This document shows positions 8,282-9,671 of a stretch of DNA of 9,671 nt, one piece after another. Both the position numbers and the translations under genes were made by a program. Positions within the stretch are counted from its first letter, which is position 1, and every line of letters begins with the position of its first letter. The stretch lies in assembly GCA_913046175.1 (NCBI GenBank), contig CAJWSN010000041.1, positions 1 to 9,671 of the forward strand. Direction: 5' to 3'. Under the pieces are notes generated by a model that worked only from the letters and a program-made list of their open reading frames with translations, did not search any database and was not told where the DNA came from. The DNA is from an uncultured Opitutia bacterium. GTDB lineage: Bacteria; Verrucomicrobiota; Verrucomicrobiia; Opitutales; JABJCN01.

Positions 8282-9214
8282 TCAGACCATCCCGGATAGG
8301 AAAACCTCAAGCCTTTCCAGTGTTGGGTCAAGCGAGTTCCTTACGTGGGGTGGGGCCGGATTATTACCGAATAGCATTCTCCATCCATCGAGCTGCTCGA
8401 TATCCTGCCATTCCGGTATTGGAAGGTTCTCGATTCCGCAGATGCCTGCCAGGCGCGCCAAGGCAGCGGCAACCTGTATGGCTGCACTAAGCACAGGATA
8501 TTCCACTGCCTCAAGGGGGCGAACGTGGCAAAGGGTGGATTCCACGATTTCGAAGGGTAGACGGTTTGCATTGAGATAAAATGCACCGAGTACTGCGTGG
8601 TCTGCCCCGGCAACTTTTTCCTCCGCTTTTATTTCCTCCACTTCGTCTTGATGAGTCTTTTTTGAGACCGTGGCAAAATCCTCTGGGAAAACGAGGGCCA
8701 TTATGATTTTGCCCACATTGTGGATTAGACCTGCGATGTAATCAATATCCCCCCGGCATCCATCCTGGCGAATAGAAAATAATTCCCTCGAGAGGATGGC
8801 TGTTGCGATGCTGTGCTGCCAGAATTTGGTCCAGTCGATGATTGAGTCCTCTCCTTCCTGGAGTTTCTGAAGATCCTCAATGATCGGGGTGGACAGGATC
8901 AATTCACTTATCTGGTCCAATCCAGCAGCAAGGGCCGCCTCCTCGATGTTGGTGCATGGTTCATGAAGTCCGTAAAAAACGGAGTTTACAAGCTTGAGGA
9001 GCCTTGATGTTAGAGGTGGATCGCGACCGATTAATTCCGCAATCTGGGAAAGGTAGGCGTGATCCGATTCCAGCAGGGAGGCCAGCGCCTTATAAATGCT
9101 TTGAAGGGAGGCCAGTTTCGGGCAGTTGTTCAATCGGTCCAGCTTTCCGGGTGACAACCCGGCAACCCGGTCTTTCAAGTCGGTCGGTGCCGGGAGCTTG
9201 TCGGACTGGCTCAT
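8282..9214 (-). CDS. HDOD domain signalling protein
   Basis: The 310-residue protein carries an HDOD domain over about residues 20-235, a relative of HD phosphohydrolases found in bacterial signalling and regulatory proteins. Typical features are the early LARLPSLQ-like segment (here CPKLASLQSIYKALASLLES, 31-50), IAELIGRDPPLTSRLLKLVN with SVFYG (58-81), FWQHSIATAILSRELF (131-146), DYIAGLIHNVGKII (158-171) and GADHAVLGAFYL (203-214). The position of the HD dyad reads H165-N166, so phosphohydrolase activity is unlikely; many HDOD proteins have lost it and act by protein contact. The remaining C-terminus (about 236-310) has no recognised domain, and no GGDEF, EAL or receiver domain is fused. It converges with the plus-strand unit and follows an unknown gene by 72 bases, possibly as one operon. 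No Shine-Dalgarno is visible. Confidence 0.9.
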   Translation of the reverse strand: MSQSDKLPAPTDLKDRVAGLSPGKLDRLNNCPKLASLQSIYKALASLLESDHAYLSQIAELIGRDPPLTSRLLKLVNSVFYGLHEPCTNIEEAALAAGLDQISELILSTPIIEDLQKLQEGEDSIIDWTKFWQHSIATAILSRELFSIRQDGCRGDIDYIAGLIHNVGKIIMALVFPEDFATVSKKTHQDEVEEIKAEEKVAGADHAVLGAFYLNANRLPFEIVESTLCHVRPLEAVEYPVLSAAIQVAAALARLAGICGIENLPIPEWQDIEQLDGWRMLFGNNPAPPHVRNSLDPTLERLEVFLSGMV

Positions 9215-9286
9215 TTCTGGAAAGATTCAGAATGGCATCCGCAGGTGCCCGGGCATTGAATGTATAACTGAGAATTTCGATACAAA

Positions 9287-9671
9287 CTAGGCCTTGCCAA
9301 GCCAGTCTTGTAGATGGTGGATGACCTTGGCCATTTCATGTGCCTGGCTATCTTGAGGCACAGTAACTTCCAGTTCGCCATTCTTCACCATGTAGCTGCC
9401 GTCTTCGAGCAGTACAATTGTGTTGGCAGGATTCTTGTGTGGAATGCCTGTGTGCCGGAGATCATGATTTTCAGTGAGCTGGGCCTTAAGTTCCCGGAGG
9501 TGCTGAGCCACATCTGCAGGGGAATTAAGGCCCTTGTCGTTCATGTAGCGGGCCACATCGAAATTTTCCTGCAACCTTTGATTGAGAACCTTGTTGAAGG
9601 ATTCGCTGTCTTGTGGGTTCTTTTCTACTGCGGTTAGGCAGTGGTCAAGAACCTGTTGTCCGGTGGAGATG
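9287..9671 (-). CDS. Unknown protein, 3' part, cut by the right edge
   Basis: A minus-strand frame is open from the right edge to a TAG stop at 9289-9287, giving at least 127 residues of C-terminus. A TTG at 9574 could start a shorter form, but the frame continues upstream in good coding quality (QQVLDHCLTAVEKNPQDSES near the edge), so the true start is probably outside. The visible part is hydrophilic and mostly helical (QRLQENFDVARYMNDKGLNS, DVAQHLRELKAQLTENHDL), followed by a short beta-rich piece (ANTIVLLEDGSYMVKNGELE) and a final helix (EMAKVIHHLQDWLGKA). No family was recognised. It lies 72 bases upstream of the HDOD gene on the same strand and may be co-transcribed with it. Confidence 0.75.
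   Translation of the reverse strand, partial: ISTGQQVLDHCLTAVEKNPQDSESFNKVLNQRLQENFDVARYMNDKGLNSPADVAQHLRELKAQLTENHDLRHTGIPHKNPANTIVLLEDGSYMVKNGELEVTVPQDSQAHEMAKVIHHLQDWLGKA

Noticed and set aside
8270..8293. GGGATG ... CATCCC hairpin between the convergent genes as a bidirectional terminator
   Set aside because: The stem is only 6 bp with a 12-base loop and no T-run follows on either strand.
9246..9255. Palindrome TGCCCGGGCA in the gap before the HDOD gene
   Set aside because: Ten bases, not repeated elsewhere in the window and with no T-run; too short to call an operator or terminator.

Overview
This window is bacterial chromosomal DNA with densely packed, mostly minus-strand genes. No rRNA, tRNA, CRISPR array or insertion sequence was recognised. 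The best guess for the host is the Verrucomicrobia/Planctomycetes group, perhaps class Opitutae. The reasons are a secreted PA14 plus discoidin-like protein, a membrane PAS protein with no output domain, an HDOD protein, several lineage-restricted small proteins, and a near absence of Shine-Dalgarno sequences. The taxonomic call is inference; no marker gene settles it.

Left part (1-5547, all minus strand). Read in transcription order (right to left), leuB (3-isopropylmalate dehydrogenase), alaS (alanyl-tRNA synthetase) and thpR (RNA 2',3'-cyclic phosphodiesterase, LigT-like) follow each other with gaps of 63 and 67 bases and probably form one operon. After a 282-base AT-rich intergenic stretch comes the 5' part of a secreted PA14 + fucolectin/F5-8C-type protein, which runs off the left edge.

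Middle (5634-7092, minus strand). A membrane-anchored PAS protein is followed by a putative 24-codon ORF with a strong ribosome binding site, then a 152-residue acidic helical protein of unknown function. A clear intrinsic terminator closes this unit and separates it from leuB.

Right part. A two-gene plus-strand unit (7284-8262) diverges from the PAS gene. Its first gene encodes a 250-residue unknown protein whose two ends resemble the conserved terminal regions of flagellin. Its second encodes a 70-residue cysteine-rich protein whose Shine-Dalgarno overlaps the first gene's stop codon. The pair converges on a minus-strand HDOD protein (8282-9214), with an unidentified minus-strand gene, cut by the right edge, upstream of it.

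The housekeeping block (leucine synthesis, alanine charging, RNA processing) is ordinary. The most interesting parts are the flagellin-like protein with its coupled Cys-rich partner, the small ORF behind the PAS gene, and a possible leader ORF overlapping the leuB start.
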